DNA of 64,000 nucleotides from Clostridiaceae bacterium M8S5 (GCA_029227815.1 CP118523.1:1-64000); one strand, 5' to 3'. Shown: positions 36,309-46,341, counted from the first letter of the stretch. Translations and numbers: made by a program. The notes: a model not told the origin generated them from the letters alone.

Positions 36309-36317
36309 GTGAGTTAA

Positions 36318-36797
36318 ATGTCTGAGAAATTAATAAATGATATGAATTTATTACTAGAAGAGAAAATAGATTTTTTAAACCAGATATATGATTATACAAA
36401 GAAGCAATCAACAGCAGTACAATCAGATGATAATATAAAAGATATAGAAACGTTTGTGGAATTAAAAGAGATTGTAATAAAAAAAGTAGATAATATAGAT
36501 CTTGAATTCTTTAATTTAATTAATGAATTTAAAAACAAAGAAGGAATACAAAGTATGGAGGACTTAGATACTGAAAAATATCCTCAGGCTAAAAAACTAC
36601 AATCATCAACAGCTGATATATTATCACTCCTTAAAAAAATAAAAGATATAGAGCAGAAAAACTGCATTACATTGAATCAGGCAATTAAAAACGTAAAAGG
36701 AAAACTTAAAAATATCAATACAGGAAAGAAAATGGTCAGTGGTTATAACACTTATAAAAATGTTAGTAATTCAGTAATGATTGATCAAAAAAGATAG
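36318..36797 (+). CDS. FliT/FlgN-like flagellar chaperone
   Basis: 159 aa, helical and charged. It sits 9 bp after fliS at the end of the operon, where fliT is usual. The opening L-L-L-E-E-K-I-D-F-L-N-Q-I-Y-D-Y-T-K-K-Q and L-K-K-I-K-D-I-E-Q-K-N resemble FlgN/FliT coiled chaperones, with a low-complexity C-terminus. Assigned mainly by position and helical character. Confidence 0.65.
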   Translation: MSEKLINDMNLLLEEKIDFLNQIYDYTKKQSTAVQSDDNIKDIETFVELKEIVIKKVDNIDLEFFNLINEFKNKEGIQSMEDLDTEKYPQAKKLQSSTADILSLLKKIKDIEQKNCITLNQAIKNVKGKLKNINTGKKMVSGYNTYKNVSNSVMIDQKR

Positions 36798-36842
36798 AGT
36801 GGGAGCTAAATTCCATTAACATATAATGAAGATGATTTTATT

Positions 36843-36886
36843 AGTAGCGGTTGTTAGGGAAAAATCCCTAAATAACTGCTACTTTG
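36843..36886. terminator. Hairpin between convergent flagellar and biotin operons
   Basis: Arms 36843-36860 and 36865-36883 pair almost fully (AGTAGC with GCTACT, TTAGGGA with TCCCTAA). A weak T-rich tail follows. Likely ends the flagellar operon and possibly the biotin operon from the other side. Confidence 0.7.
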
Positions 36887-36940
36887 ATTTTAACTAATAA
36901 TTTATTGTGGATGAGATGGTAGTATGAAGCTATAATATTT

Positions 36941-37765
36941 TTACACACTACATTTTTTAATACTAGTAAGTATATAGTGATATGTAGCAGGCACTTTATC
37001 ATGTTGAGAGTAATATTCATCATATAGATTCATAACCTTTTCTATAAATTGAGGAGCTAATGGAGAGCTATCGGCTAGACAATTATTTGCACCTATTTTT
37101 TTTACAGAGTATAAGAAATTCATACAAGAATTAAAATATTCTACATAGAAATCCTCAGATAAATCTATATTATATTTGGTATTGCTTTTCGTTACTATAT
37201 CATGACAAATATTCTTTAGATTTTGTAAAGAAAAAAAAGATTGACCAGGAGTTACAATATCCTTTATATTTAGTAATTGTCTAGTTTCTTGGAAACAATG
37301 ATGCAGTTCTTTAAAAGTGTGATTACCAAAGGTAGAAAAAATCATTGTTCCATTTTTATTTAAATTTCCTAGTAAATTTGCTATGGTTTTATGCATACTA
37401 TTAAACCACTGAAAGGTTGCATTAGATATTATCAAATCGTATTTTTGTTTTAAAGCTATAGTTTCAATATCATCACATACAAAAGATATGTTATTGTTAT
37501 TTATAGTATTTCTAACATGCTCAATCATACCGGGGGCTATATCAACAGCTGTAATATGTGCATTAGGAAAGTGTTTTAATATAGCCTTTGTTAGATAACC
37601 TGTTCCACAGCCAATTTCTAATATGTTGTTTACATTTGCCTTATTAGTCATATCACGAATATTGTTAAGTAGTTCATCTCCCATTATTTTTTGGACATTA
37701 GAGTATTTATTGTACTGTTTAGCATTTCTACTGAATCTTCTTTTTAATTTCTCTTTATCTATCAA
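36941..37765 (-). CDS. bioC: Malonyl-ACP O-methyltransferase BioC
   Basis: 274-aa SAM-dependent methyltransferase. Opening F-S-R-N-A-K-Q-Y-N-K-Y-S is characteristic of BioC, and the SAM-binding motif I-L-E-I-G-C-G-T-G-Y-L-T is at about residue 45, followed by V-D-I-A-P-G-M-I and N-A-T-F-Q-W. It methylates malonyl-ACP so the fatty acid cycle can build pimeloyl-ACP for biotin. Last gene of the bioF/bioH-like/bioC operon, 6 bp after the hydrolase. Confidence 0.9.
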   Translation of the reverse strand: MIDKEKLKRRFSRNAKQYNKYSNVQKIMGDELLNNIRDMTNKANVNNILEIGCGTGYLTKAILKHFPNAHITAVDIAPGMIEHVRNTINNNNISFVCDDIETIALKQKYDLIISNATFQWFNSMHKTIANLLGNLNKNGTMIFSTFGNHTFKELHHCFQETRQLLNIKDIVTPGQSFFSLQNLKNICHDIVTKSNTKYNIDLSEDFYVEYFNSCMNFLYSVKKIGANNCLADSSPLAPQFIEKVMNLYDEYYSQHDKVPATYHYILTSIKKCSV

Positions 37766-37771
37766 AATAAA

Positions 37772-38530
37772 TCAATCTCCTTTAAAAAAATTAGTAACTA
37801 TTCTTAGAAAATCATCAGAGTATGTGAAAAAAGGCATATGGCCAGTTTGGCTAAATTCTTTGAATATTGAATGTTTAAGGTGATTATCCACATCTCTTCC
37901 ATATTCAACGGGACATATTCTGTCATCAACGCCATGTATAATCATAGTGGGTATATTTATAGTATTTATATACTCACAAGTATTTTTGTGTAAGAGATAT
38001 TCCAAACCCAAAATCAATGCTTCATTTTTTTTAGCTTTATTTTTGCTACCTAAATTATTATGGTGGTTTTCTCTAATAAAACTACCATAGAACCCTTTCT
38101 TAATTTCATCTAGACTGAAGAGTTTTTTATAAAAACTATTAATTGTCCGCTTGGGATTTTCCTTTAAGCTTAAAATCATATTTTTTAATATATCTTCTGT
38201 ACATCCAAAATATTTACTACTTAGATCTTGTTGTATAAACTTTTTAGTAGGACTAACTAAAATCATACCTTCTATTTGTTTTTTTAAATGTGAGCAAGCA
38301 ATATCTATAGAAACCAAAGATCCTAAAGACCAACCTATTATAGAAAAACTTCCTATATTATTTTGCTTTATTATATTTATAACCTTGTTTTTAAAACAGT
38401 CCATTGTTAAAACATCATTCCATGATATTATATATATCTTGAAAATCTTCGCTAGTTTATTTACTAAACCTGTCCATACAAATGAATCTACAGCCCATCC
38501 AGATAATATTAATAAAACTTTTTTGTGCAT
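37772..38530 (-). CDS. Alpha/beta hydrolase, BioH-like pimeloyl-ACP ester esterase
   Basis: 252 aa. The nucleophile elbow G-W-S-L-G-S (near residue 80), the acid in H-G-V-D-D-R-I-C-P and the His in T-G-H-M-P-F-F form a full catalytic triad. L-S-G-W-A-V-D-S-F-V-W near the start is like BioH. Placed between bioF and bioC it should remove the methyl group from pimeloyl-ACP ester. Its start overlaps the bioF stop by one base (38530). Confidence 0.82.
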   Translation of the reverse strand: MHKKVLLILSGWAVDSFVWTGLVNKLAKIFKIYIISWNDVLTMDCFKNKVINIIKQNNIGSFSIIGWSLGSLVSIDIACSHLKKQIEGMILVSPTKKFIQQDLSSKYFGCTEDILKNMILSLKENPKRTINSFYKKLFSLDEIKKGFYGSFIRENHHNNLGSKNKAKKNEALILGLEYLLHKNTCEYINTINIPTMIIHGVDDRICPVEYGRDVDNHLKHSIFKEFSQTGHMPFFTYSDDFLRIVTNFFKGD

Positions 38531-39693
38531 TATATTACACCCAGTTTCTTACCATATTGATATAAATATTTGAGTACATATTTTAAATCCTCATAAGTAT
38601 GAGTCGCCATAAGAGAAGCTCTTAATCTACTTGTTCCTCTAGGAACAGAAGGAGGCCTTATAGCAGGTATATATATACCTTTATCGAATAATATATTACT
38701 AAACTGAACAGTTTTTTCAGCACTGCCAACTATTATAGGCACAATAGGAGTGATTGATTGAGCAACCTCAAAGCCTAATGATAAAAGCTCTTTTCTAAAC
38801 CACTTAATCATATGTTGGAAGTTTTCTCGCATTTTATTATTATTTTGGATGATATCAATAGCTTTAAGAGAAGCTACAATACTAGCAGGGGGCAAAGATG
38901 TAGTAAAAATAAAGCTTCTTGAAGTGTTTCTTAAGTAATCTATTAAATCTTTTTTTCCAGCAATATATCCTCCTATTGACCCTATAGACTTGCTCAAAGT
39001 ACCCATATGAATGTGTATTTTATCATTGAGATTAAAGTGGGATATAGTACCAGAGCCATTTTCACCTAAAACACCTACTCCATGAGCATCGTCAACCATA
39101 GTGATAATGTTGTACTTTAAAGATAATTCTACAATGTCATTTAATGGTGCAATATCACCATCCATACTGAATATACCATCGGTTACAATCAAATTGTTTT
39201 TGCCTAAATGAGTCTTTATTTTCACCGTTAGATCCTCTATATCGCAATGTTTATATCTTACTAGCTTAGCACCGCTTAATAAGCAACCATCAACAATGCT
39301 AGCATGATTATATTTATCGCTAAAAATAACCCAGTCTTTATTGCAAAGAGCGGAGATAACGCCTATATTTGCCATATAGCCAGTACCATACACAAGGGCT
39401 TTTTCAGTACCTTTAAATTGTGCTATTTTCTGTTCTAATTCATTATGCAAATCAAAAGAACCAGTAGTCAACCTAGAGCCACCTGATCCTACACCATACA
39501 TATCAATAGCTTTTTTACTAGCTTGCTTTATATCATCGTGGTTGCAAAGACCAAGATAGTTATTAGATCCTAATACAATAACATTCTTACCGTCTATATT
39601 TATAATTGGTTTCTGCTCAGAGCAGATATATTTGCAATCACGGTACAGTCCATTTTTATCTAAAATGGATAATTTTTGTGAGAGATTAACCAT
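38530..39693 (-). CDS. bioF: 8-amino-7-oxononanoate synthase BioF
   Basis: 387-aa PLP enzyme of the alpha-oxoamine synthase family. N-Y-L-G-L and S-G-G-S-R-L-T-T-G near residue 80, V-D-D-A-H-G-V-G-V-L-G near 200, and the PLP Lys in G-T-L-S-K-S-I-G near 235. It condenses pimeloyl-ACP with alanine. Glycine C-acetyltransferase is closely related, but the bioC and bioH-like neighbours and the BirA-type operator support BioF. First gene of the minus-strand operon, with AAGGAGAAA upstream. Confidence 0.9.
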   Translation of the reverse strand: MVNLSQKLSILDKNGLYRDCKYICSEQKPIINIDGKNVIVLGSNNYLGLCNHDDIKQASKKAIDMYGVGSGGSRLTTGSFDLHNELEQKIAQFKGTEKALVYGTGYMANIGVISALCNKDWVIFSDKYNHASIVDGCLLSGAKLVRYKHCDIEDLTVKIKTHLGKNNLIVTDGIFSMDGDIAPLNDIVELSLKYNIITMVDDAHGVGVLGENGSGTISHFNLNDKIHIHMGTLSKSIGSIGGYIAGKKDLIDYLRNTSRSFIFTTSLPPASIVASLKAIDIIQNNNKMRENFQHMIKWFRKELLSLGFEVAQSITPIVPIIVGSAEKTVQFSNILFDKGIYIPAIRPPSVPRGTSRLRASLMATHTYEDLKYVLKYLYQYGKKLGVI

Positions 39694-39749
39694 AATTATT
39701 TCTCCTTAAATACTTGTATTTATATATAAAATATAGTATTATAACTCTA

Positions 39750-39781
39750 TTGTCAACTATATTTTAAAAGTTAGTTGACAA
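39750..39781. promoter_or_regulatory. BirA-type operator over two divergent promoters
   Basis: TTGTCAACT (39750-39758) and AGTTGACAA (39773-39781) are a perfect 9-bp palindrome with a 14-bp spacer, the layout of BirA operators (related to TTGTTAAC-N14-16-GTTAACAA). Each arm contains TTGACA on one strand: the left one as -35 for bioF (with TATTTT 17 bp away on the minus strand), the right one as -35 for acp (with TAATAG 18 bp away). Repressor binding would shut both operons. BirA itself is not in the window. Confidence 0.8.
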
Positions 39782-39841
39782 TGCATGAGAGTATTAAGTA
39801 ATAGAAGTTCTAAAGCTACTTATAATTTAGGAGGTTTTGTA

Positions 39842-40075
39842 ATGGTATTAGAGAAGGTTAAGGATATAATAGAGCATAATTCAGGTGTTCCTAAAAATGA
39901 GATAGAAATTAATAGTCATTTATACAACGAACTAGATCTAGATTCGTTAGATATGGCTCAGATAATACTAGCTTTAGAAAAGCAGTATGAAATAGAAATT
40001 AGTGAAGAAGTTCTATCAGAGTTTAAAACTGTTAGCAATATTGTGGACTTTATAGAGCATAATGTGGCGGTATAA
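39842..40075 (+). CDS. Acyl carrier protein of the biotin locus
   Basis: 77-aa acyl carrier protein. The phosphopantetheine Ser is in D-L-D-S-L-D-M (about residue 35). It is acidic and helical. An in-frame ATG at 39785 exists, but TAGGAGG at 39829-39835 fixes the ATG at 39842. It is divergent from bioF, shares the BirA-type operator, and is followed 3 bp later by fabF. It may be a dedicated carrier for pimeloyl synthesis. Confidence 0.9.
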   Translation: MVLEKVKDIIEHNSGVPKNEIEINSHLYNELDLDSLDMAQIILALEKQYEIEISEEVLSEFKTVSNIVDFIEHNVAV

Positions 40076-40078
40076 AAA

Positions 40079-41314
40079 ATGGAAAAAGATAGAGTAGTGA
40101 TTACGGGGTTAGGAGCAGTAACACCTATAGGAAATAATGTAGATGAATTTTGGAAAAGCGCAAAGTTAGGCAAGTGTGGAATTGACTATATTAAAACGTT
40201 TGATGTAGAAAAGTCCAAAGTGAAGTTAGCGGCTCAAGTAAAAGGTTTTGATACAGGGCAGCATTTCAGTGCAAAACAACTTATTAGGTTGGATCGTTTT
40301 TCACAACTTGCGATAGTTGCATCACGAGAAGCATATATAGACGCAGGGTTAGACTCTATGAATATGGATAAATATAGATTGGGCGTTATCATGGGTAACG
40401 GTGTTGGCGGTGTTACTACATTTGAGGAAGAAGCTAATAATTTGATTAATGATGGCATGCGAGGGGTTTCTCCTTTACTTATGCCTAAATTTATACCAAA
40501 TATAGCAACAGCTAACATAGCCATAGAGTTAAAAGCTAAAGGCATAGTAAATACCATAATAACAGCTTGTGCATCAGGGACAAATGCAATTGGAGAAGCT
40601 TATAGAGCTATTTTGTGTGGGGATGCAGATGTGGTAATAACAGGAGGAAGCGAAGCGTGTATAACATCACTTGTTCTAGCTGGTTTTACAAACTTAAATG
40701 CATTATCAACAAGTAATGACCCATATAGAGCATCTCGACCATTTGATAATGACAGAGATGGATTTGTCATGGGCGAAGGTGCAGGGATGATGATTTTAGA
40801 GAAACTGGAGCATGCAAAGAATAGAGGTGCAAAGATATATGCTGAAGTGGTAGGGTATGGTACAACATGTGATGCATATCACTTAACAGCTTCAACTGTT
40901 GAAGGGGAAGCTAGAGCAATGGAGCTAGCTATTCGTAATGCATCAATAAATCCTAACGATTTATCATATATTAATGCACATGGTACATCAACACAAATAA
41001 ATGATAAAACAGAAACTAAAGCTATCAAAAAAGTTTTTGGAGATTATGCAAAGAATATACCCATAAGTTCTACGAAATCTATGATAGGACATTTGCTAGG
41101 CGCAGCAGGAGCAGTCGAGGCAATAGCATGTATCAAATCAATACAAGAAAATTGTATACATGGGACAATAGGATATAAAAACAAAGATGCAGAATGTGAT
41201 CTTGACTATGTAGTAGAAGGTTGTCGTGATTTAGAACTTAACTACGTATTATCAAATTCATTTGGTTTTGGGGGTCATAATGCTTCAATAATATTTAAGA
41301 GATATATTAAGTAA
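40079..41314 (+). CDS. fabF: Beta-ketoacyl-ACP synthase II (FabF)
   Basis: 411 aa, full length. Catalytic Cys in T-A-C-A-S-G-T-N near residue 163, His in N-A-H-G-T-S-T near 302 and His in M-I-G-H-L-L-G-A-A-G near 338, with the Lys in S-S-T-K-S. It elongates acyl-ACP with malonyl-ACP. It forms a two-gene unit with the ACP upstream, facing the biotin genes, so it may elongate the methyl-malonyl starter made by BioC; a general fatty-acid role is equally possible. Confidence 0.93.
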   Translation: MEKDRVVITGLGAVTPIGNNVDEFWKSAKLGKCGIDYIKTFDVEKSKVKLAAQVKGFDTGQHFSAKQLIRLDRFSQLAIVASREAYIDAGLDSMNMDKYRLGVIMGNGVGGVTTFEEEANNLINDGMRGVSPLLMPKFIPNIATANIAIELKAKGIVNTIITACASGTNAIGEAYRAILCGDADVVITGGSEACITSLVLAGFTNLNALSTSNDPYRASRPFDNDRDGFVMGEGAGMMILEKLEHAKNRGAKIYAEVVGYGTTCDAYHLTASTVEGEARAMELAIRNASINPNDLSYINAHGTSTQINDKTETKAIKKVFGDYAKNIPISSTKSMIGHLLGAAGAVEAIACIKSIQENCIHGTIGYKNKDAECDLDYVVEGCRDLELNYVLSNSFGFGGHNASIIFKRYIK

Positions 41315-41877
41315 ATATATGTTGTGCTTGTATACAAAATAATAAGAACTCTCAAATTGTATAGACTCAATAGATATAAGTTATCCACAGATAAATATTG
41401 CCCATATAAGGGTTTTCCACAGACTTATACACATTATCCACAGGTTTGCAATATAAATATCAACATTTATTTTGAACAATGTTTGTGGATAATTAACGTA
41501 TTTGATAGTGGTGAAATATGGATAATAAGAAAGCATTAAACCTTGAAAATTAGCCATTTTTATAATGGAAAGTAGTTATATATATAGCTGTAATTAGCTG
41601 ATTATAGAATTGAATTAATGTTTATTCCACAGGCAAATAATCTATATGTTGAAAATATAAAAAAACCTGTGGATAAACTTATAATTTCATGTAATTTAGA
41701 TAACAATACTAAAGATTGGAATTTGAGAGCAAGAAAAATAGATAAATAATTCCATAAAGACTAGTTATTAACACATATTGAAGAATTATTTTTTATAAAA
41801 TTGAAGGTAAAAGAGTATTATTTGTAGAATTTATTAATATAAGTTAATAAACACTAAAAAGTAAGGAGCTGAAGTTT
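41315..41877. other. Gene-free region with clustered DnaA boxes
   Basis: About 560 bp without a convincing gene. Exact TTATNCACA-type boxes: TTATCCACA at 41381-41389 (+), TTATACACA at 41425-41433 (+), TTATCCACA at 41434-41442 (+), TGTGGATAA at 41484-41492 (-) and at 41669-41677 (-). TTTTCCACA at 41413-41421 is one mismatch away. The right part is very AT-rich. The density is far above chance. Possible roles are DnaA titration, a regulatory cluster or an origin-like site; dnaA is not nearby. Confidence 0.7.
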
Positions 41878-42405
41878 ATGAAAACAATAATTAGTGGTAA
41901 ATCTATATTTATAACAGACGCTTTGAAAAACACAATTGAGAAAAAGCTTGGAAAGTTAGAAAAGTACTTTCAAGATGATGTAGAGGCTACAGTTACTTTA
42001 AGTGTTGAAAAGAACCGCCAGATAATAGAAGTAACCATTAGACTGCCAAAAGGTATAATAAGAGCTGAAGAAGAAACAGACGATATGTATACATCACTTG
42101 ATAGAGTAATAGATGTATTAGAGAGACAAATAAGAAAGCATAAAACAAAACTTCATAAAATGGTGCATAATGGAGATACAATAAGATTTGAAAATATCCC
42201 AAATACACTATTTAATGATAAAGAGTCTAAAATAGTTAAAACCAAGAAATTTGCTATGAAACCAATGTTTCAAGAAGAAGCAGTTTTACAAATGGAGTTA
42301 CTAAATCATTCATTTTTCGTATTTATGAATGCAAAAACAGAAGAAGTAAATGTAGTGTATAAACGAAAAGATGGACAATATGGATTGATAGAGCCACTAT
42401 TCTAA
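41878..42405 (+). CDS. hpf: Ribosome hibernation promoting factor, long form
   Basis: 175 aa, so the long HPF with both the N-terminal ribosome-binding domain (I-T-D-A-L-K-N-T-I-E-K-K-L-G-K-L-E-K-Y-F and A-E-E-E-T-D-D-M-Y-T-S-L-D-R-V-I-D) and the C-terminal dimerisation domain (K-F-A-M-K-P-M then E-A-V-L-Q-M-E-L-L-N-H-S-F-F-V-F). It drives 100S ribosome dimers in stationary phase. Well-placed AAGGAGC precedes the ATG. Confidence 0.95.
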   Translation: MKTIISGKSIFITDALKNTIEKKLGKLEKYFQDDVEATVTLSVEKNRQIIEVTIRLPKGIIRAEEETDDMYTSLDRVIDVLERQIRKHKTKLHKMVHNGDTIRFENIPNTLFNDKESKIVKTKKFAMKPMFQEEAVLQMELLNHSFFVFMNAKTEEVNVVYKRKDGQYGLIEPLF

Positions 42406-42465
42406 ATATCCAACTAAGTTTATACAGACACTTAAACTAATCAAAATATATTAAAGAATATAATT

Positions 42466-42501
42466 AAGGGGCTATCTAGATATGTTGATATGCCCCTTTT
42501 A
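42466..42501 (+). terminator. Rho-independent terminator after hpf
   Basis: AAGGGGC (42466-42472) pairs with GCCCCTT (42492-42498), with partial inner pairing and a TTTT tail. Confidence 0.75.
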
Positions 42502-42642
42502 TTGTACAATCACAATTTTTTTGAGTAAAATTAGATATATTGAACTACAAATAACATATTTATGATAAAATGGTATAAAACATAAACAGACTTGTATAAA
42601 TTGTCCTAAAAAACTGCAAAATACACTAAAGGAGTGATATAT

Positions 42643-43224
42643 GTGATACTCATATTCTTTGTATTGTCAATATTAACAGGGCTAATTAGAAACGGTAAAA
42701 TAGGTAGATTAGGCTATCTAGAATTCAAAAGCGTATGGCTATTTATAGTATCTATGGCTATACAATTGTCAATAATAGTATTTGGAGCTACAGGAAATAC
42801 CACGATATTAAAATACATAAAAGAATTATACATTGCTTCATACGTAATTCTATTTATAGGATTATTTTTGAACCTAAAATATAGACCAGTAATATTAATC
42901 ATCATAGGAGGTTTGATGAACATATTCTGTTTTATAGCAAATGGTGGTAAAATACCTATATCAGTTGAAGGCTTGAAGCTAGCAGGATATAATAACCTTG
43001 TATCTTTAATACAAGGAGGGAATGTAGCGCTTTATACACCATTAACGTCAGATACTGACTACGGGCAATTAGCTCAAATAATAACAATACAAAAACCATT
43101 TCCAATCACACAGGTGATTAGTATAGGTGATATAATAATATACATTGGTATATTTGTATTAGTGCAAGTAGTAATGCTAGATAGTGATATGGTTAGATTT
43201 ATGGGAAGAAGATCAAGATATTAA
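42643..43224 (+). CDS. DUF5317 family membrane protein
   Basis: About 193 aa with at least four hydrophobic helices. G-L-I-R-N-G-K-I-G-R-L, N-I-F-C-F-I-A-N-G-G-K-I-P-I-S and P-F-P-I-T-Q-V-I-S-I-G-D-I-I-I-Y are typical of DUF5317. Function unknown. Two in-frame GTG codons; AAAGGAG fits the GTG at 42643 best (42634 overlaps the ribosome site). Confidence 0.8.
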   Translation: MILIFFVLSILTGLIRNGKIGRLGYLEFKSVWLFIVSMAIQLSIIVFGATGNTTILKYIKELYIASYVILFIGLFLNLKYRPVILIIIGGLMNIFCFIANGGKIPISVEGLKLAGYNNLVSLIQGGNVALYTPLTSDTDYGQLAQIITIQKPFPITQVISIGDIIIYIGIFVLVQVVMLDSDMVRFMGRRSRY

Positions 43225-43264
43225 ACATTTAGATATAGGTTGGTGTTAGCTTTTAACATCTATG

Positions 43265-43451
43265 GGGGCTGTTTCAGGAAAGTACAAGGTTTTGAAAATT
43301 ACACATATAAGAGCGAATATTAAAAAATCGTTCATAATCTTTTGTTTTATGAGTAAGTAGTTTATTAGATATCGTAGATTATTTATTCTATATTCATGAT
43401 TAGTAGTGTAATATTTCATAACGTAGTAATTTACCACTGTGAGACAGCCCC
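43265..43451. mobile_element. MITE-like element with GGGGCTGT ends
   Basis: GGGGCTGTTTCA at 43265-43276 and TGAGACAGCCCC at 43440-43451 form 12-bp terminal inverted repeats with one mismatch around 163 bp of AT-rich non-coding DNA. GGGGCTGTCTCA-type ends are seen on insertion sequences of Gram-positive bacteria. There is no transposase and no clear target duplication. The element sits just upstream of the secA promoter region. Confidence 0.6.
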
Positions 43452-43584
43452 TTAAATTTGTGGTTGTAACATATTGACAAGAGTGATAAAATGTTATGAT
43501 AGAGAGTTAATTATAATTTAAACCTTCATTAATTTGAGAACAAGATAAAACATATAAATAATAAGAGCAAAAGGAGTGAAAAAA

Positions 43585-46317
43585 ATGAAAAAACTGTTTG
43601 AAAAGCTATTTGGTTCATTCAGTGAAAGAGAAATAAAAAGAATAGAGCCAATGATAAACAAAATAGAAGTATTAGATGACCAGATGCAAGCATTGAGTGA
43701 TGATGAGTTAAAAAATAAGACTATAGAATTCAAAGATAGATTAAACAAAGGTGAAACATTAGATGATATATTACCGGAAGCTTTTGCAGTTGTAAGAGAA
43801 GCAGCAGTAAGGGTATTAGGAATGAAACACTATAGAGTTCAGTTGATAGGTGGAATAGTACTTCACGAAGGAAACATAGCTGAGATGAAAACTGGAGAAG
43901 GAAAAACCTTAGTTGCTACATTGCCAGTATATTTAAACGCACTTACAGGTAAAGGTGTTCATATCATAACAGTTAATGACTACCTAGCACAAAGAGATAG
44001 AGAATGGATGGGTAAAGTATATGAGTTCTTAGGCTTAACAGTTGGCTGTATAACTCATGGAATAAATACAGTAGATAGAAGAAAAGCATATGGAAGTGAT
44101 ATAACGTTTGGAACTAATAATGAGTTTGGTTTTGACTATCTTAGAGATAATATGGTTATATACAAAGAAGAAATGGTTCAAAGAGAACTTAATTATGCCA
44201 TAATAGATGAGGTAGATAGTATATTAGTAGATGAAGCAAGAACTCCGTTAATAATTTCAGGAGCAGGAGATAAATCAACGCATCTTTATTTTACAGCCAA
44301 TTCATTTGTACAAACATTAAAAGGAAGAAAAGTTGATCCAAACGAAGTAGTGGATAAATTTAATAGAGAATATGTAGAAGAAACAGCAGATTTCACAATA
44401 GATGAAAAAGCGAAGACTGCTACAATGAGTGAAAAAGGAGTAGCAAAAGCAGAGAGTTACTTTGGAGTAGAAAACTTAGCAGATCCATCAAATATGGAGT
44501 TAACACACCATATAAATCAAGCATTAAAAGCACATAATTTAATGTTTAAGGATAAAGATTATGTTACAAAAGATGGTGAAGTAATTATAGTAGATGATTT
44601 TACAGGAAGACTTATGTTTGGTAGAAGATATAGCGATGGTCTTCACCAAGCTATAGAAGCTAAAGAAGGCTTAGATGTAAGAAGAGAATCAAAGACTCTT
44701 GCGACAATCACATTCCAAAACTATTTTAGAATGTATGACAAACTTGCAGGTATGACAGGTACAGCTAAGACAGAGGAAGAAGAATTTAGACATATATATA
44801 GTATGGATGTAATAGAGATACCTACAAACAAACCAGTTATAAGAGAAGATAACTCAGATGTTATATATAAAGATGAAGAAGCTAAATTTAAAGCAGTAAT
44901 AAAGGATATAAAAGAAAAGCACGAAAAAGGTCAACCAGTTCTAGTAGGTACAATATCAATAGAAAACTCTGAAAAATTAAGTAAAATGCTAAAAAAAGCT
45001 GGAATAACTCATCAAGTATTAAATGCTAAACATCATGAAAGAGAAGCTGAGATAGTTGCTCAAGCAGGTAAATATAAGGCAGTAACAATAGCTACTAATA
45101 TGGCAGGTCGTGGAACAGATATAGCACTAGGAGGTAATCCAGAGTTCATAGCAAAAGCTAAGATGCGTAAAAATGGATGCGGCGAGGAATTAATATCGCT
45201 AGCTGACAGTCATTTTGATACAACAGATGAAGAAATACTAAAAGTTAGAAAAGATTATGAAACCCTTCTAGAAAAAGCAAAAGAAGATATAAAAAGTGAA
45301 CATAACGCAGTAGTAGAAGCTGGAGGACTTCATATAATAGGTACAGAGAGACATGAATCAAGGCGTATAGACAATCAGCTTAGAGGTCGTTCAGGTCGTC
45401 AAGGAGACGAAGGTTCAACAATGTTCTATATATCACTAGAAGATGAATTAATGAGATTATTTGGTAGCGATAGAATAAAAGGAATGGTCGAGAGTTTAGG
45501 TATGCCAGATGATGAACCTTTACAGCACAAATTATTATCAAGGTCTATAGAAAGTGCTCAATCAAAAGTAGAGTCTAGAAACTTTGGTATAAGAAAGCAC
45601 GTATTACAATACGATGATGTTATGAATAAGCAAAGAGAAGTAATATATGCCGAGAGAAGAAAGGTCTTAAAAGGTGAGAATCTAAAAGACCATGTATTTA
45701 ATATGGTTGTAGAGCTAATCAAAGATGCAGTTATTCAGTATACATCCACATCAAAGTTCCCAGAAGAGTGGGATTTAAATGGACTAGAAGCTTATTTGTC
45801 TAGAATATTCTTACCAGTGGGTTCACTAAAATTTGATAGCGTTGAAGATCTTACAGTAGACTCATTGATAGAACACATTCAAAATATTGCAAGTGAGCTT
45901 TATGAGGCAAAAGAAAAAGAAGTAACTCCAGAGAGAATGAGAGACATAGAAAGAATCATATTATTGAAGGTAGTTGACGGTAAGTGGATGGATCATATAG
46001 ATGCAATGGATCAATTAAGACAAGGTATTGGTCTAAGAGCTATGGGTAATGTAGATCCGGTCTTAGCATATAAAAATGAAGGTTTTGATATGTTCCAAGA
46101 TATGATTAAAACTATACAAGAAGAGACAGTTAGAACTCTTTATAACATATCTATAGAGCAAAATGTAGAAAGAAAAAGAGTAGCCGAAGTTACGGGGGCA
46201 AGTCATGGAAGTGGCAAGCCGAAAACGGTAATAAAAGGTAAGAAGATAGGAAGAAATGATCCATGTCCTTGTGGAAGTGGCAAAAAATATAAAAAATGTT
46301 GCGGGAAAGATGCATAG
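43585..46317 (+). CDS. secA: Protein translocase ATPase SecA
   Basis: About 910 aa motor of the Sec pathway. Walker A M-K-T-G-E-G-K-T at about 100, D-E-V-D-S near 207, G-T-A-K-T-E-E-E near 390, [17 protein letters not shown] near 510, and the C-terminal zinc motif [13 protein letters not shown]. Exports proteins including the surface proteins of this window. A GTG at 43576 is in frame, but AAAAGGAG is better placed for the ATG at 43585. Next is prfB, a common order in Firmicutes. Confidence 0.97.
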   Translation: MKKLFEKLFGSFSEREIKRIEPMINKIEVLDDQMQALSDDELKNKTIEFKDRLNKGETLDDILPEAFAVVREAAVRVLGMKHYRVQLIGGIVLHEGNIAEMKTGEGKTLVATLPVYLNALTGKGVHIITVNDYLAQRDREWMGKVYEFLGLTVGCITHGINTVDRRKAYGSDITFGTNNEFGFDYLRDNMVIYKEEMVQRELNYAIIDEVDSILVDEARTPLIISGAGDKSTHLYFTANSFVQTLKGRKVDPNEVVDKFNREYVEETADFTIDEKAKTATMSEKGVAKAESYFGVENLADPSNMELTHHINQALKAHNLMFKDKDYVTKDGEVIIVDDFTGRLMFGRRYSDGLHQAIEAKEGLDVRRESKTLATITFQNYFRMYDKLAGMTGTAKTEEEEFRHIYSMDVIEIPTNKPVIREDNSDVIYKDEEAKFKAVIKDIKEKHEKGQPVLVGTISIENSEKLSKMLKKAGITHQVLNAKHHEREAEIVAQAGKYKAVTIATNMAGRGTDIALGGNPEFIAKAKMRKNGCGEELISLADSHFDTTDEEILKVRKDYETLLEKAKEDIKSEHNAVVEAGGLHIIGTERHESRRIDNQLRGRSGRQGDEGSTMFYISLEDELMRLFGSDRIKGMVESLGMPDDEPLQHKLLSRSIESAQSKVESRNFGIRKHVLQYDDVMNKQREVIYAERRKVLKGENLKDHVFNMVVELIKDAVIQYTSTSKFPEEWDLNGLEAYLSRIFLPVGSLKFDSVEDLTVDSLIEHIQNIASELYEAKEKEVTPERMRDIERIILLKVVDGKWMDHIDAMDQLRQGIGLRAMGNVDPVLAYKNEGFDMFQDMIKTIQEETVRTLYNISIEQNVERKRVAEVTGASHGSGKPKTVIKGKKIGRNDPCPCGSGKKYKKCCGKDA

Positions 46318-46341
46318 GTTTAGATGTAAAGGAGTGGAAGT

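Noticed and set aside
41324-41539. Plus-strand open frame of 71 codons after fabF
   Set aside because: It runs through the DnaA boxes, has no good ribosome site and its codons are set by the repeated TTATCCACA motifs.
43246-43437. Minus-strand frame inside the MITE-like element
   Set aside because: No ribosome site and no recognisable protein; the segment is AT-rich filler between inverted ends.
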